Positions 31,185 through 44,346 of a stretch of DNA of 64,000 bases are shown here, piece after piece. The translations under genes and the position numbers were made by a program. The stretch is from NCBI GenBank assembly GCA_023548195.1, contig JAJHZJ010000252.1, forward strand, positions 4,559,969 through 4,623,968, read 5' to 3'. Positions within the stretch are counted from its first letter, which is position 1. Every line of letters starts with the position of its first letter. Below the pieces are notes generated by a model. It saw only the letters and a list, made by a program, of their open reading frames with translations, was not told where the DNA came from and did no database searches. The stretch comes from Bettongia penicillata ogilbyi (taxonomy: Eukaryota > Chordata > Mammalia > Diprotodontia > Potoroidae).

Positions 31185-32740
31185 TTTTTTTAATTATCAA
31201 GCATTTGTTTTTTCTTCCTCACCCTTCTCTCACAGAAAAGCAATAATATAAAACTCTTTCAATAAGTAAATATCATCAGGCAAAACAAATTCCAATATTG
31301 TCCATGTTCAATAAAGTATGTCTCATTCTGCGTATTAATTCATCTATTGCCACCCATTCTTTGCCAAGAGGTGGATAGCAATCTTCCTTATTGAAATCAT
31401 GATTGACCATTGAATTGTTCAGGGTTCTTAAGTCTTTCAAACATTCTTTTTTAAAAAAACAAAGAAACAGTATTGATGTGATATTATAAATTATAAATTT
31501 CTCTGGTTTTGCAGTTTATTTTGCATCAGTTCATACAAATCACCCTGGGCATCTTTTTCATCTGCCTTAATTTCTTACAGATGGTTCATCTTGCTTATTA
31601 CTAATTATGTAGACCTTTATTATTATTCATGCATATTTACTATTTTATATTTCTTTTAACTCCTATGTTTGAACTTCAAAGTTTCTGGATAGCTCTGGTC
31701 TTTTCCTTAGGAATATTTGGAAATCCTCTGTTTTATTAAAAGTATAATTTTCCCCCTTCAGGTTTAGACTCAGTTTTACTGGATAAATTATTTTTTGCTT
31801 TAGGTCTATGTCCTTTTCCTTCCAACTGTGGTCCTTCAGTATTTGAATTGCTTCTGATTACTTGCAGTATTTTTTCTTTGGGTCTAGAAGCTCTGGATTT
31901 TGGTATAATGTTCCTGAAAGTTTTCATTTTAGAAAATTTCTGGTATATGTTTTTATATTTACTTCTGTTCTAAGAGAACTGGAAATTTTTCTTTTAAAAT
32001 TTCTTGAAATATGGTATTTAGGCTTTTTGGAATAACTTTAAGTAATTATATCCTTCCTAATTTTTCTCTCCTTAATGTCCTTTCTACGTCACAATTTCTT
32101 TTCTTTTCTTTTCTTTTTTAACCCTGCAGGCTACCTCTCAACTTTGATTTAAAATGCAATGTTGCCTACATTTTATTGTATTTTTATTTCATTTCTGCTG
32201 CTTCAGAGTGACAGAACAGCAAACTTGCCTTTGGTCTGATCATCTCCTCCCAGTTATTCCTCTCAAGCTTCAGACTATGCTAGAAGCTGGAACTGAGATC
32301 CTGCTCTGCTCTTGGGTGTCCAAGCCATCCTGCTGCTACTTAATTTTTAACTTTCTTCATCTGCTACATAGCTTAGGAACTATAACCACTCTTTCTACAG
32401 AAAGCTACCCCTGGGAGCACGACCCTTCCTCTATCCTCCCTAGATCTGTGATGAGGGACTGGGCAGTATATGACAAAGCTGCCAAATGGTATCTGTTCTG
32501 GCACCCTGCATGAGGTGTTTCTTCTTGCTTTGGTACACGCCCTGCCTAGGTGAGGATGCTCTGGTTCATTCCTCCTAGAAAGATTCTATTGTCTGAACAG
32601 AAAAGGTAACTTACTGTGACTTTTCCTTGGATTTCCCCATCAAAATTTGGTCTGGTATGTTTTTTAGATCTGTTTGGAGAGATTTGTAGATGGAGGAGTA
32701 AGCTGGAGCTCACTAGATTTCTGTTACTCCGCCTTCTTAG
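31185..32740 (-). mobile_element. Old L1 copy: ORF1 region and 5' UTR
   Basis: The plus strand reverses an L1 whose ORF1 (about 31680-32100) is clearly related to, but much more diverged than, those at 21920 and 50687. Shared words include the reversed segment for 'aaaactgagt', 'tttctttgggtctagaagct', 'ggattttggtataatgttcc'. A 63-codon open remnant (31736-31927) is a piece of that ORF1. The 5' UTR and reversed L1 start ('tgttactccgccttcttag') end near 32740. It is an older L1 subfamily. Confidence 0.6.
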
Positions 32741-34724
32741 TTTTTCCTGTTAGAGGTTGTTCTTTGATATTTGACCCCTATAGAGCAAACCTACTGCCCC
32801 TGCCATCATCTTTGGACTCTGAGGTCCGAAGGCTTCAGTTTTTTTTTTGTTTTGTTTTTACCCCCATTAACTTAGAATTAATAATCTTGAAAGATTTTGA
32901 CTGTAATGTTCAAAGTTTTGTTTTCAAAAGTTCATAGCAGATTCAGGCAAAATATTCACTGAGATGGCTAACTTTTACCATTCCACTGGACAATTTGGGG
33001 AATCCAGAATGCTTTCACCAGCTCCTCCTATGGTATCAGGACTTCCTTAACTGCCATATATGGAAGTTAGTGCAGGAAAATTTCCTCTGGTGTCCCTTTG
33101 TCCACAATCAATTGATCAGGTCATGAAAAAGAATGACTCTTCTCTATTAGGTACCTTTAGCTAATTTTTCTCTGTTGTACAAGTGACTTTCCATAGCCCT
33201 CTTAAGGCTGTAAGGCTGGACTCGAAGCCAGAGTCAACAGGTTCTTACTGTTTAGAACCCAGAGGTTTAGAGAGCAACATTTGTTTCCTTGTTTTCTACA
33301 CGGGATAAATTTGGAAACTAATTTAAATGTATGTCACTCATAGGCAGCATCAACTTTGTTATGTTTAATTACCAAAGCCTTCCTGCATCTTTACTCAACA
33401 AGAAGGCCTGTGTTTGTGATCTTTAAAGCAGCATTTCCAAGTTTGTTTTTGTGCACAACTTCCCCTTCGTTGGCATTGGCCAAACGCAGTCATGCCAACG
33501 CTTGCGCCATAGAGCTCAGCTGAACAGTATCATTTGTCTTAAATTGTTATTGTTTACTAACCCACTGTCTAATTTTTTTCCTGCCCTGTTTCAAAGGGAG
33601 AAACCAAAGTCTTTTTTTTCCAATGCTGCTCTAAATTCTCAATATACATAAGTTAGAATACTAGGGAGGTTCACATATTAATTAAAATTTGAAATTCAGT
33701 AGGAGACAGTCTTGTTTTACTAAACCAAAAAAAAAGATCACTCTGGGACAGTAAGTGAACGGCAATGACAGACATCAAAGCAAATTCCTCTCATTTATTT
33801 CTCCTCACTGGAAAGAGATTACTTAAAACATCCGGCTTTGAATTGAGGCTGTATTCAAAACTGAGGATTCTCAGGACTCTGCAAGAAATTAAAAAGAGAC
33901 CTCAGACAAGAAAATGTAATTGCAAGTTTAATTTCTATTCACGCCAATCTATTCTTTCATCTTGTAAAATTTCAGATACAGTATTCAGAATTGGGTTTGA
34001 ACTTGGTTGGATGCCTATTAAGACTGATCATTTTCACTGTTTCTATAAATGCACATAGTCTTCCTATAGTAGCTAAACTCTGCATATATTTGGGTGGAAA
34101 CAGAAGGGTTGAATCAGTTAGTTTGGTGAAGTACTGTTCAGCCATTTTAAAAAGAAATTTTTTTTGGTCTGGATCTGATATTTCATCCATTTTTAACCAC
34201 AAATAAATAGTAGTTTGGTGTTCATATTCACAAAATTCCGGTTTTTACTTTCTTTAGCCATTATGATTCATGACTGTGGAAAATGAATTTTCTTTGATTA
34301 TTTGCCACTCTTCTACCCTTTACAACTTTTAAACTACATCCCTTTCTCCTGTGTGATCTCACACAAGCACAAGCACAAACACATGCATATTCAGAGTGAA
34401 TTTTGGCATGAAATAAAGGTAGGAGGAACGTCTATGGCATGCTGCACACCTGGGAACCAAAGCATCTTATAATGCTTATATGGTTCAATTCTGTTTGCAC
34501 ACTATGCAAGATGGTCATATTCATATACAACATAATTCCTAAGATGATATTTTGAAAGGATATGGCAAAATTTATGATAATATGATTTGAATTTGATGAT
34601 AAACCTAAAATTTTGGCTGAGTTCCACTAACGGCCATTGATAGGTCTAACTATATGCTCAACTATTAAAATGAGTAAGAAACAAGATTTGTTAACTGATA
34701 AATACTCTCTGTATTGGAAAAAGC
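32741..34724. other. Intergenic sequence, mostly unassigned
   Basis: About 2 kb with no gene or repeat that I can name. A patch at 33440-33510 is CpG-containing, unlike its surroundings, and holds NFI-like TTGGC/GCCAA words. Candidate frames at 33765-34206 are short and unconvincing. Confidence 0.4.
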
Positions 34725-34727
34725 ACG

Positions 34728-34990
34728 TAGGCTGCTAGGTGGTGCAGTGGATACAGGGAGTCACGGAGACCTGGGTTCAAATACATCCTGAGACACTTAC
34801 TAACTGTGCGACTCTCAGAAAGCCACTTAACTTCTGTCTACCTCAGTTTCCTCATCTGTAAAATAGAGATAATAACAGCATCTACCTCCCAGAGTTGTGA
34901 GGATGAAATGAGACAAGAATTTTAAAGCACTTAGTACAGTACCTGACACAGAATAAGGTCCATGTGAATGTTAGGTATTATTAATTATTG
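34728..34990 (+). mobile_element. Marsupial tRNA-headed SINE, second tail type
   Basis: Head 'gctgctaggtggtgcagtgg', B-box word 'gggttcaaata', core 'cctcagtttcctcatctgta' and tail 'gagataataacagcatctac', 'gaggatgaaatgagacaaga', 'ttaaagcacttagtacagta'. Near full length. Confidence 0.8.
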
Positions 34991-35399
34991 TTAACCCAGC
35001 TGCTTCTGTCACATTCCATCTCAGAGTGAGATTCATTGCCTGGTTGTAATAAACTTCTTCTGTGCTATTCCTGTAAAATGTATTATGATCCTCTATGAGT
35101 GATAAAAGAAAATATTGATATGCTATTGTATACATTTTTAAAAAGTGGGTTATTTCATGGGAATCACATTATGGTATATTTAAAAGTTCCTTTTCCTCTT
35201 GCCAAGGTATTGAGTTCTTAACCTTGGTTAGGTTTTATTTTTCCATTTTGTGTAAACAGTGCCGACTTTAAAAAAATATATACCTGCTCTCAAATTGCTA
35301 GTTGTATTGAACAGAAATGTATCTTTATCATCGTAAATGTCTCAGTCTAAATTAAAGACTCAGAAAAATGGAATTTGGAGTTATAACACCTTACAAAGG

Positions 35400-35585
35400 A
35401 TACTGGAAGCAATGTGGTCAATGGGCAGAGAACTGGGCGAGGAGAGAGGGTGGTGGTTTACAGTCGTGAGGACAACCAGATTTGTGATCTTGAACACATC
35501 ATTTTAACTTTCTGAGCTTTAGTTACCTCTGTTGTAATATAAGTGGATTGGACTAAATTATTTCTAACATTCCTTGATTTGATGA
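35400..35585 (+). mobile_element. MIR-type SINE
   Basis: 'Gcaatgtggtcaatgggcag', 'atttgtgatcttgaacacat', 'ctttctgagctttagttacc' and 'ataagtggattggactaaat' follow the 5' to mid order of MIR. Confidence 0.6.
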
Positions 35586-35819
35586 ATTTATTTCCTGAAT
35601 GAACATTTTGAAGGAGCTTTACTTCAATATACCATTTTAGAGTAACTTCCAACGCTCTTATTTTCACATTTTGTTCTCTCTAACTTTTAATTGCAGATTT
35701 AAGAATATTTAATTTTTTATTTATTCCAAGGTTCCTATTAAACAGAAATTGTTTATTTATTTATCATTTATTAAAATCTTAATGGTGATTTGAGATATAA
35801 ATCAGTAAACTTGAGTTAA

Positions 35820-36530
35820 GTATAGCTGACAAGGCTTCTGGGTAATATGGTACCATGAAAGGTCACAGAAGAGCCCAGTTGTTTTGCATATACTCCAGCA
35901 AATATCTAAAAATAGGAACAGACCAATGACGGTTAAGAAAACCAAAGAGTAACTACAGTAAATGCCTCTATCCAGCCTAGGGCTGCACATAAAGATAGTC
36001 AAAAACCTGTCAGACCTCTTCACCAAGAAAGACAACTTGATCGAAAGTAAACAAGCAGAGAGTCTACCAATGCCAGGACCAGAGGCCTGAACAGGGAAAT
36101 AAGCAGAGAGTCTACCAGTGCCAGGACTAGAGCCCTGAATGTCCCCTTCAGGGCACCTGAAGTCTGTACCACTCTGTAGCAAGGTAACAGGAGGGAGGGT
36201 CCAAGGCCAGAGTGCTTGCAAGTAGAATCCCCAGTGGGGTCAGTATTGTCGAAGACATTTATTTGTGTCTCTCACTTCGTGAAATGAGTTAGTTTCTTTC
36301 CCTAAAAGGTATTGAAATTGTCCTTGAGTCTTGATTTGTCCAAAGAACTAGAAATCAGGCATTGATATAGTTTGCTGGTGTCCTGAAAATAAAAAGCTGC
36401 AAGGATCCCCAGCCGGACCCTGAAGGCAGCAGATCCAGGAGCAGGTCCAACACCAGAAAGCTATGCTTCCTTGTTGAGTATCCTTCCCCTGCTAGTAAAT
36501 CTCCTTTTGTTAAATGCTAGTTGCTTTTTT
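35820..36530 (+). mobile_element. Candidate endogenous retroviral LTR
   Basis: A roughly 700-bp non-coding block contains a 48-bp tandem duplication (36053-36100 and 36101-36141) in its middle, as found in LTR enhancers. It has a possible end zone near 36470-36530, where 'cccctgctagtaaatctcc' resembles the poly(A)-signal and R/U5 region of retroviral LTRs. No gag, pol or env frame was seen next to it, so it would be a solo LTR. I could not identify clear TG/CA ends or a target duplication. Confidence 0.35.
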
Positions 36531-36829
36531 TTTTTACAGATGTCATTTTATTCCAGTATCACCTCTTAACTCTAAAGGGACTAAGTTTAGGCATTTCTTA
36601 CAATTGTTAGAAAACTAGCAATCTGACTGTGTACCATAGACCTGAGAGCTAGAAGTGTTTTGCCTGGAACACTCCAAGGGAACTTGAGATCTTCAAAGGT
36701 CTAACTTGTGACACTCTAGAAGGCCTTAAAGACCACTTAATTCTGAACTCAGATGATGCATGGGAGTCTGAAATCTGTTATCAGTTTGAGTTCCAAACAC
36801 ATTGGGATATTGGAATTCAATAGTAGGCT

Positions 36830-37690
36830 CTCAAATCATAGAAACCAGAACCAAAGAAAGGCTGTCTTATCTCACAGAAGAGTTTTGAATGGGACAGAGT
36901 CTGACCTTGGCACAAAGCCCCAAATTAGGAAGTGTTTCTATAATTATAAGTAAACAGAGGAGAGTAATGAAGTAGCATGGGTCAAAAGATACCCAAGAAG
37001 TATATTCAGACAAGGAGAATCATTCCTCAAAAATCATAAAGTTTCAAAGGGAAAAAACAGAAGAACCACAACAATATCTAGGTGAAATAAAATAAGAAAT
37101 GAAAAGTAAGAGTATAATTAGAACTCTGAAAAAAGAATTGGAAAAAGAGTAGTTTAAACAGAAGGTAGAATACATTTCCCAGGTAACGTACTCCTTGAAA
37201 ATTAGCATGAGCCAATAGAATTCAGTGACTCCATGAGAAAACAAGAAATATTAGAACAAAGTCAAAAGATTTTAAAAAAACAGAAGAAAAATATATAGTA
37301 TTTACTATCAAAAACAAGTAACCTGGAAAACAGATGAAAGAGAGGTAATTACAGAATTGCCAGAATTCCTGAAAACCAAACAAAGCAAAAAAAAAAACTT
37401 GGATGCAATATTTCAAGAAATTATAAATGAAAACTCCTCTGATTTATTTGAACCAGAGGCAAAGTGAAATTCAAAAGAATATACTTTTTTCCTACTGAAA
37501 CTCCCAAATGAAAACTTTTAGGAATATTTGAGCCCAAACCCAGTTTCCAGATTTAAAAAAAAATGAATACTTCAAGCAGCCAGAAAGAAAAAGTTCAAGT
37601 ATCAAGGAGCTATATTCAGGATCATGCAAGTCTTATTAACTACTACTTTAAAGAAAAGAAAATTTTGGCATAGAGGGTATTGAGATTTCA
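36830..37690 (+). mobile_element. Old L1 ORF1 region, sense
   Basis: Sense-strand L1 ORF1 remnant: 'attgccagaattcctgaaaa', 'ttcaagaaattataaatgaa', 'tttgaaccagaggcaaagtg', 'caagcagccagaaagaaaaa' and 'atcaaggagctatattcagg' are the ordered ORF1 landmarks (RNA-binding and C-terminal part). Frames are closed by many stops. It is similar in age to the copy at 31185. Confidence 0.6.
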
Positions 37691-39110
37691 GACCTCTGAA
37701 GATAAGTCAAGTGCTGATTTTAAGGATTTGAAGTGACTTTGCTGGTGACATTTATATTAGCCAAAATAATGTAAATAGCTTTGCATTTATTACTGCTCTC
37801 ATTTGTTAATAAATTATATATAGTAATTTTAATACTTAAATAAGAGTAATCCCTAATGGACAGCACACCAATAGAGTCTCAGTAGCGAGAGTGTTGCATA
37901 CATAGGCAGTCTTGTCCTTCTCCGAGCCTTTTAATTTTTTTTTATTAGATTTGCAAGATATTTGACAAATTCATTCTTAGTATCATTTGTTAGATGTGCT
38001 CCCTCACTGGCCAGGAATCTGTCAAACCTATATTGTAAGTTATGATCCAAAAATCTAAATTGCATTCTCAGACATCACCTCCCATTAATCTGAAGTGTGG
38101 TCCTTCAATTCTCTTTACTTTCTTTTCCAGAAGGAAGTTCAAGCTACGCTTGGAAGTCAGCTAACAGTCCCTCAGCAGAGGTACAAATACAAACATTACT
38201 TCACAATTTCACCTGTTCTCCATAGTGGGAGAGATACTTTGTGAGCCAGAGTGTTTACAACTATACGTTTCCTAGATTTACTGGATCTTTTGGACTTAAA
38301 AGAACTTCAGCTTGGAATTCTGTTTTGAGCTGAGACAGAAAAGAAGAAAGAGCCACTATTATAGGACTCCATGCTTCTGTCACATGTCAGGGAGTGGTGT
38401 AAAGGAGTATTGCCTCAGTGGCTACAAGGAAAAGCAAAACTAGTAAGAATGAATGCAATATGCTCACTGCCCTGAGAATGGGCTAGAGCCTGGGAATGGG
38501 CTGGAGAGTTGGAGGAAGCAGAGCAACCAGATTCATCAATGAGGCTGTCAGGGTGAATCTAGAAATGAGAATTAATGAAAATAAATGGAGATGATCCACA
38601 ACGTCTTTTTCTCCTTCTGATTTCCCAGAATGGTGCATTAACAAAATTCCTATCGATATTTCTATTTGAATTTCATTCCCTTCTGTTCCACTCATCAAAG
38701 AGAAGTAGAGAGGAAAAGGATTTCAACATGATTGTAGCCTCCACTTTTTTTTAAGGAGGACAGCTAGACCAGCCATGTCTTTTATTCCTCTCCAGGATGT
38801 ATTCTTGACTCTCCACAGGACTTTCTCTACCGTGCTACAGAAACCATGTCATCCTGGAAGTTCACTCCACTCTTGGAATGTTCACATCGGAAATATCCTC
38901 CACCAATGTGGCCTCTTTCTCTGATGGACTTGGTTCCTTCCAGAACCTCCACTTTAAGGAAGATACCTGGGCCAATCATGTCTTCATTCCTGTCCAGGCT
39001 GCTCTTTTGACTTTACATACTACCGTAATCACATTACTTTCATTCCCTCTCCCTTTCATCTTCCTTTTATGTGTGATCTATTTCTTTTCTGTGTCATTCA
39101 TTCCTTAAGT
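37691..39110. other. Unassigned, with an imperfect 208-bp tandem duplication
   Basis: Nothing coding was seen. Two related segments start at about 38738 and 38946 with 'cctccactt', followed by an aagga word and a 'ccatgtctt/ttattcct' or 'tcatgtctt/cattcct' stretch. The 208-bp spacing suggests an old duplication. Confidence 0.4.
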
Positions 39111-39111
39111 G

Positions 39112-39375
39112 TTGAGGTAGCTAGGTGACATGATTCATGAAACTTTGGATGTAGAATCAGGAAGATCTAAGTTAAAATTTAATCTCAATTCCTTACTAGT
39201 TGTGTGATCCTGTACAAGTCATTTAACTTATTTGTGTCAATTTCCTCAATTATTAAATGGGGTTAATAATAGCACTTAGCTCATTAAGATTGTTGTAAGA
39301 ATCAAATGAGATATTTGTAAAGTGCTTAGTACAATGCCTGGCAGTAGGAAATGCTATAAAAATATTTATTCTTTT
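39112..39375 (+). mobile_element. Marsupial tRNA-headed SINE, second tail type
   Basis: Head 'gtagctaggtgacatgattc', core 'gtgtgatcctgtacaagtc', tail 'gttaataatagcacttagct', 'gaatcaaatgagatatttgt', 'agtgcttagtacaatgcctg'. It is more diverged than the 34728 copy. Confidence 0.7.
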
Positions 39376-39394
39376 CTCTTTTCTTTTTTCTTCC

Positions 39395-39505
39395 CCCATT
39401 AAACAAGAGAAAGGATTGTCTTTCTGCCTGCCTGTATTTGTCTTCTCAGCTCTCCACACAGTACCCAGTACACAGTAAATACTTAGTAAATGATTGTTCA
39501 CTTGT
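39395..39505 (+). mobile_element. L2 3' tail
   Basis: 'Ctgtatttgtcttctcagct', 'acagtacccagtacacagt' and 'aatacttagtaaatgattg' are the L2 terminus words. Confidence 0.65.
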
Positions 39506-41515
39506 TATTTGTATTTTTAATTATGCTAATAAGTTATATGATTATTAACAGTGAATTGTTGAATCCTATGAGTTTGAGTCTGAAGGTCAAGTTTATAGAA
39601 AATGGACACTTGAACTGGGTAAAGAAAGAGACAGAAACAAAGAGAAGAGATAACAAAAGCATAACTCAAAGAGAAGGAGGGAGACACAGAGACAGAGAGA
39701 CAGATGACAACCAAGTGTGGTATGGTTGTCCCCAAATCTGTTAGTACCACATTTAGCCTAATACCCAATGAAATCTATCCTGACAATGACAAATAGATGC
39801 AAATAATTTCCTTGGCTAATATTTAATTACTGAAAATTACAAATGATTACCTATAACTATTTTAAGGTATTTCAATTTTTTTGGAATTGCCATTTTAAAA
39901 AATTAACTTTTAGAACATTTATCAAAATGAATGATGTTTAAAAATATAACCCATATAACACTCAACTTCTACAAAATAGTGTTTAATTTCAAGTTTACAC
40001 ACCTAAGATCAGCAAACAGTTTGATGGCACAACTTAGTTGTATCATGAGCTTAAGCCATCATTAAGAATAGAAATGACTCCAACTTGCCCTCATTTATGC
40101 ATAATATATTAAATAATCAGTATACTAAATTTGCTTTCAGTTGGAGTGTTAGTTTTCCTTTTCTTAACTTTGATGTGAACTTTGTTTTCATAGAAAAGAA
40201 AAATATTTATGTGGAAATTGGACTTTAAAATACCCAATAATTTTGGCCATTTCCTGAAGCAACTGTGAGAGTCTTGTCCCATACCCCTGGGTGGCACAAT
40301 CCATGGTTTGGAAAATTCTGCCCTAAGAAATGAATTCAGGAAGAACAGCTTAAAATTGTTTTCAATCAGCATTGCTTAGTTGAACCTATTAAATATGTTC
40401 TTCCATTAATTTTCATAGGCATTAGAAGAACCATTGTAAGTGACCAAGACAACTCAATACAGGATTTAAGATTGTCTCAGACCAAAAGGTTTTTTGTTGT
40501 TTTTTTTTTAAGGCATATAAACAAACCCTATTGTGGTGCTTTTACACATGAGAGAGAATGCCCTTTGATTGTCCTGGTCGATTGTAAAATTACTGTTGAG
40601 CTGACCCAAGGCAGTACCATTAAAATGCAGAGTGGGTGACCTAGAAGGAGGCAGTCCACCATCACTTTTCTATGAATTTCAGACTAGCAGAAATTCTTCT
40701 CCTTCCATCCCCATACCATTTTCCCACTTTCCTTTCCTATCTAAAGTTAGTATAGTACAAATTTTGGGAACTCAGGAACATATTTGCCATCTCTAACAGA
40801 GTTATAGATGAACCTACACGTCCCAGTAATGTAATATATACATATATATATTTTCTTTTTTTTTAAGATCATGTTTTCTGGAAAACAATTAAGCATGTTG
40901 CAGAGACAGGTCTTTTTTTAATGAGCATTTCATAGTACAAGAGACTTATGAAATCATCTGTTAAATATGCACTCAGATGAAACACAGCCAATCAATATTC
41001 TGTCCCGTGTTCAAAGTTGATGATATAAAAAATGATTTGACTGCTTCCAAGGGCTCTGAGGGAGAGACTTCCAAATCAGAGCTGATCTGGTTGGGATTTA
41101 AAGAGGGTTTCTTTCACTCTTTTATTTAAATCCCTTTCTACCTCCTTGCGTATGAGTTATAAAGGTCACCATAACTCCGTGACCGAGAGACATGGGGAGT
41201 CTCCATTGAGACTGTAATCTCTCCCTAAACATGATGGCTTGTACATGATTTTACATCATGGAGTTCTTTCCCTTAAAGGCTCAGAATGTCATCTCCAAAG
41301 TTCTCCTTGCTCTGACTGGAAGATACAAAAAACTTACATTTAGCATCAAATTGGGGTCTCCTGCATGGTATTATATATTATCTGTTGAGCAATATCCCAT
41401 AGCTCAACTGTTTGCACTGAAAATCACTTGATATTTATCTATAAGAATCATTTCTATGACATTTTAAAAATAGGGATTCTCTCTCTCCCCCTATATTTAT
41501 TGGTCATGTCTAATA
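39506..41515. other. Intergenic sequence, nothing recognised
   Basis: About 2 kb, AT-rich, with a purine-rich patch at 39625-39700 and a TA patch near 40830-40850. No gene or repeat assigned. The lack of recognisable repeats over this length could mean single-copy DNA or very old repeats. Confidence 0.4.
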
Positions 41516-41517
41516 CA

Positions 41518-41770
41518 TTGGTAGCTAGGTGTTACAGTGAATAGAGCAGTGGGCTTGGAATCAGGAAGACTCATCTTCTTGAGTTCAAATCTGATCTCAG
41601 GCACTAGCTGGGTGACCCTGGACAAGTTACTTGACCCTGTTTGCCTCAGTTCTCTCATCTGTAAAATGAGCTGGAGAAGAAAATGGCAAGACACTCTAGT
41701 TTCTTTGCTAGGAAAGCTCCAAACGGAGTCACAGAGAGTCAGATACAACTGAAAATGACTAAACAGCAAA
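41518..41770 (+). mobile_element. Marsupial tRNA-headed SINE, near full length
   Basis: Head 'ggtagctaggtgttacagtg', B-box word 'gagttcaaatctg', core 'tgcctcagttctctcatctg', tail 'gctggagaagaaaatggcaa', 'ggaaagctccaaacggagtc', 'agatacaactgaaaatgac'. Same family as the copy at 4050, with a complete 3' end. Confidence 0.8.
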
Positions 41771-41959
41771 TACCTAATATATTTTAATTTCCGAATATAT
41801 TTTCAATACAACTGGAAAACATATTCTCTCCCATTCTTATTGTGACTTTCTGTTTGCTATAAATTAAGGTAATAATTGCATTTTCACATAAATATGTTTA
41901 AAAATAAAATGCTATGAGCATCACTATTTCTACTTTTTTGATTTTAAGGATCCAAAAGG

Positions 41960-42290
41960 TTTTATATATATACATACATACATACATATATATGTATGTA
42001 TATATATAATATGTATGTGTATGTGTGTATATGTATGTATATTTGTATGTGTATGTATGTATATATGTGCATATAATTTATATATTCATAATCACACATA
42101 TAATATATATCATACATCACATCATTTATAATATTAAAAATAGGTTATGTAATAATATAATATATAATTATAATATATATAACTTAGCATATAATATATA
42201 TTTATAAATCTAAACTATACATGTATATACATGTATATGTAATATATACACATATATAAACACACATACACATATACATATGTGTGTGTA
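41960..42290. repeat. Long AT-rich tract of TA/TATG/CATA repeats
   Basis: Mixed dinucleotide and tetranucleotide units (TATG, CATA, TA, CACA) cover about 330 bases. Frames read from it (42025-42207) are Tyr/Ile-rich by-products. Confidence 0.9.
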
Positions 42291-42294
42291 TGTA

Positions 42295-42370
42295 AATGAC
42301 TTGCCCAGGGTCTGAGGCTAGATTTGAACTCTGGTCCTGCTGACTCTACTGTGATACCTAATTGCCCTAA
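42295..42370 (-). mobile_element. Marsupial SINE fragment, antisense
   Basis: 'Aatgacttgcccagggtctg', 'ggctagatttgaactctggt' and 'ctgactctactgtgataccta' reverse the head half of the 4050-type SINE. The rest was lost to the AT tract. Confidence 0.65.
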
Positions 42371-44340
42371 TGTTACATACTTTAACACTCCCTTCACCAT
42401 CATCCTTCAGTACCACCATCCTCCTTAACCCTTTGATATAAACACTATCCCTGCTCTCAAGAAGTTTTATATTAAAAGTCTATCTTTTCCAGGTAAGATA
42501 ACTATATCACATATTCCATTCATAATCTGTAATAATTCATAGGTATTATAAAAAAAATCTAACTTAAATACTAAAATTTCAGCCCCTGAGTTTTAAGAAC
42601 CCCAATATATATTCAACGCACTCTATAGACTAAGCCCAACAAGCCTCAATCTTTTCCAAGTTAGGGAATGTGAGTTTTCTTCTTTTCTTCAAGTAAAGGT
42701 GCATCTTTCACAATGTATTTGAGAAGTGTAGTTTATAGAGTCATTGGCTTCAGGGAACCATTGTTCTGTACTCAGGCAGTGTGAATTGAACAGGCTGCTT
42801 GCTCTGTCATTCATTGATATTTCACGGTGAGATGAATGGAAAAGCAATGTGTTGGTTTATTAGTGGATGGAACTTTTCCCCTGGGTGATAGCAAGGGAAT
42901 AAGTACAACTTCTAAGCATTCAGTAGGTTCTAGAAGTGGAGCAGTTGTTTACAGGCATGTACTTCCATAAAAGTTATTTAAACTTATGTTCATAATCACT
43001 GATAATATCAAAGATATGTGGTTTCATTGGTTTTGGGAACTTCCATTATGGGAATTACCATCCCTGATTCAACAACCCATCTGGAATTCTAGATATCCTC
43101 CCTTCATAAAGAAAAAAAAGTGACAAATACCATTTGTACTAATTCATGCTCTGATTATACTAAGGCTTAAGTCATTTTGCATAGTGACTGCAAAAGAAAT
43201 CTATTATATAACCTTTGTTAACTTGTCCAAGGTGTTGGTTTTGTCATCTGTAAAACAAAGAAATAAAATATCTTTTTGCATTACATTGCTGTGAAATTTG
43301 ACTAATATAAATATTTACAAACTACTTTTCAGGTATAAAATACTCTACAAATGACAATAATGAAAAATCAGATTAGAGTTTTAACTTCTCATCACACATT
43401 CCAAATAAGGAATATGACATTCAACAGAAAATTAACTTCTTTTGGAAATTTAACATTGTATTGGTTTAATACAAAAACAAGATAAAAACATGAACTGGCT
43501 TTCTCAACTCTGAAGTTCCTGTCCTTTGTTAATTTAATCATAGCTTTAATGTTGTCTTGATATAGGAGTTTGTATAAGTTTGTTATTAATTTGTATCATT
43601 TCAACAATTTTGATTGATTCTTTTGAATTTATAAATCTAAACTGCATATTTTACAAACTTTTTAGCATCAAAGAAATCTTGAATTTGGCCTCAAAAGGTT
43701 TCTTTTATACCTGTCTAGCACCATCTACTGTCACTATAAACACTGTTTTTTTCCTTCCCTCACTATCATAATATTCCAGTTTTATTCTACCCTGTCATTA
43801 CTGAGATACTCCCCCCCCATAAATGTGCAAAACATCCAATTTTATAAGAAAAATAAAGAAAAATGCTTAGAATTAATTCTTTTGTTTCACTTTAAAATCA
43901 GCATATGAAGACAGGAATATTCTTAACCACCTAAAACCTCTTCTGACACTATAACTGTCCTAAAGCATAATTTTGAGATTATTTTTAAGAGTAAGGCAGA
44001 GAGTAAAAAGAAAGCTGTCGATTCCTTTGGATAGAATATCATTTGTGAATAAGAATTTATAGTATAAGCTACTTAACCCAGGGAAAATACATGATAATGA
44101 AGATTTGGAGAATAGTCAAAGCTATATTGAAGCCAGCTCATATGAAGAACCCCATAGTTAAAAATTTCATTGTGAGATTTTACATCTCAGAAATTGCCAA
44201 TAACACAAAGTAGGGCTTAATTTATTGTTTTGTTGACTGTATTTTAGAAAATGATGGATAAAATATTACAAATGCAGATTAAATTTAAAAGTATATTGTG
44301 GGAAAAAATTTTTTTTTGAGAGCTAGGTGTTAAACGTTTA
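42371..44340. other. Intergenic sequence, nothing recognised
   Basis: About 2 kb of AT-rich DNA with no named element or gene. The 63-codon plus frame (43580-43771) is hydrophobic but unsupported. Confidence 0.4.
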
Positions 44341-44346
44341 CCAGTA

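Noticed and set aside
42025..42207. Tyr/Ile-rich plus frame
   Set aside because: Translation of a TA/TATG simple repeat.
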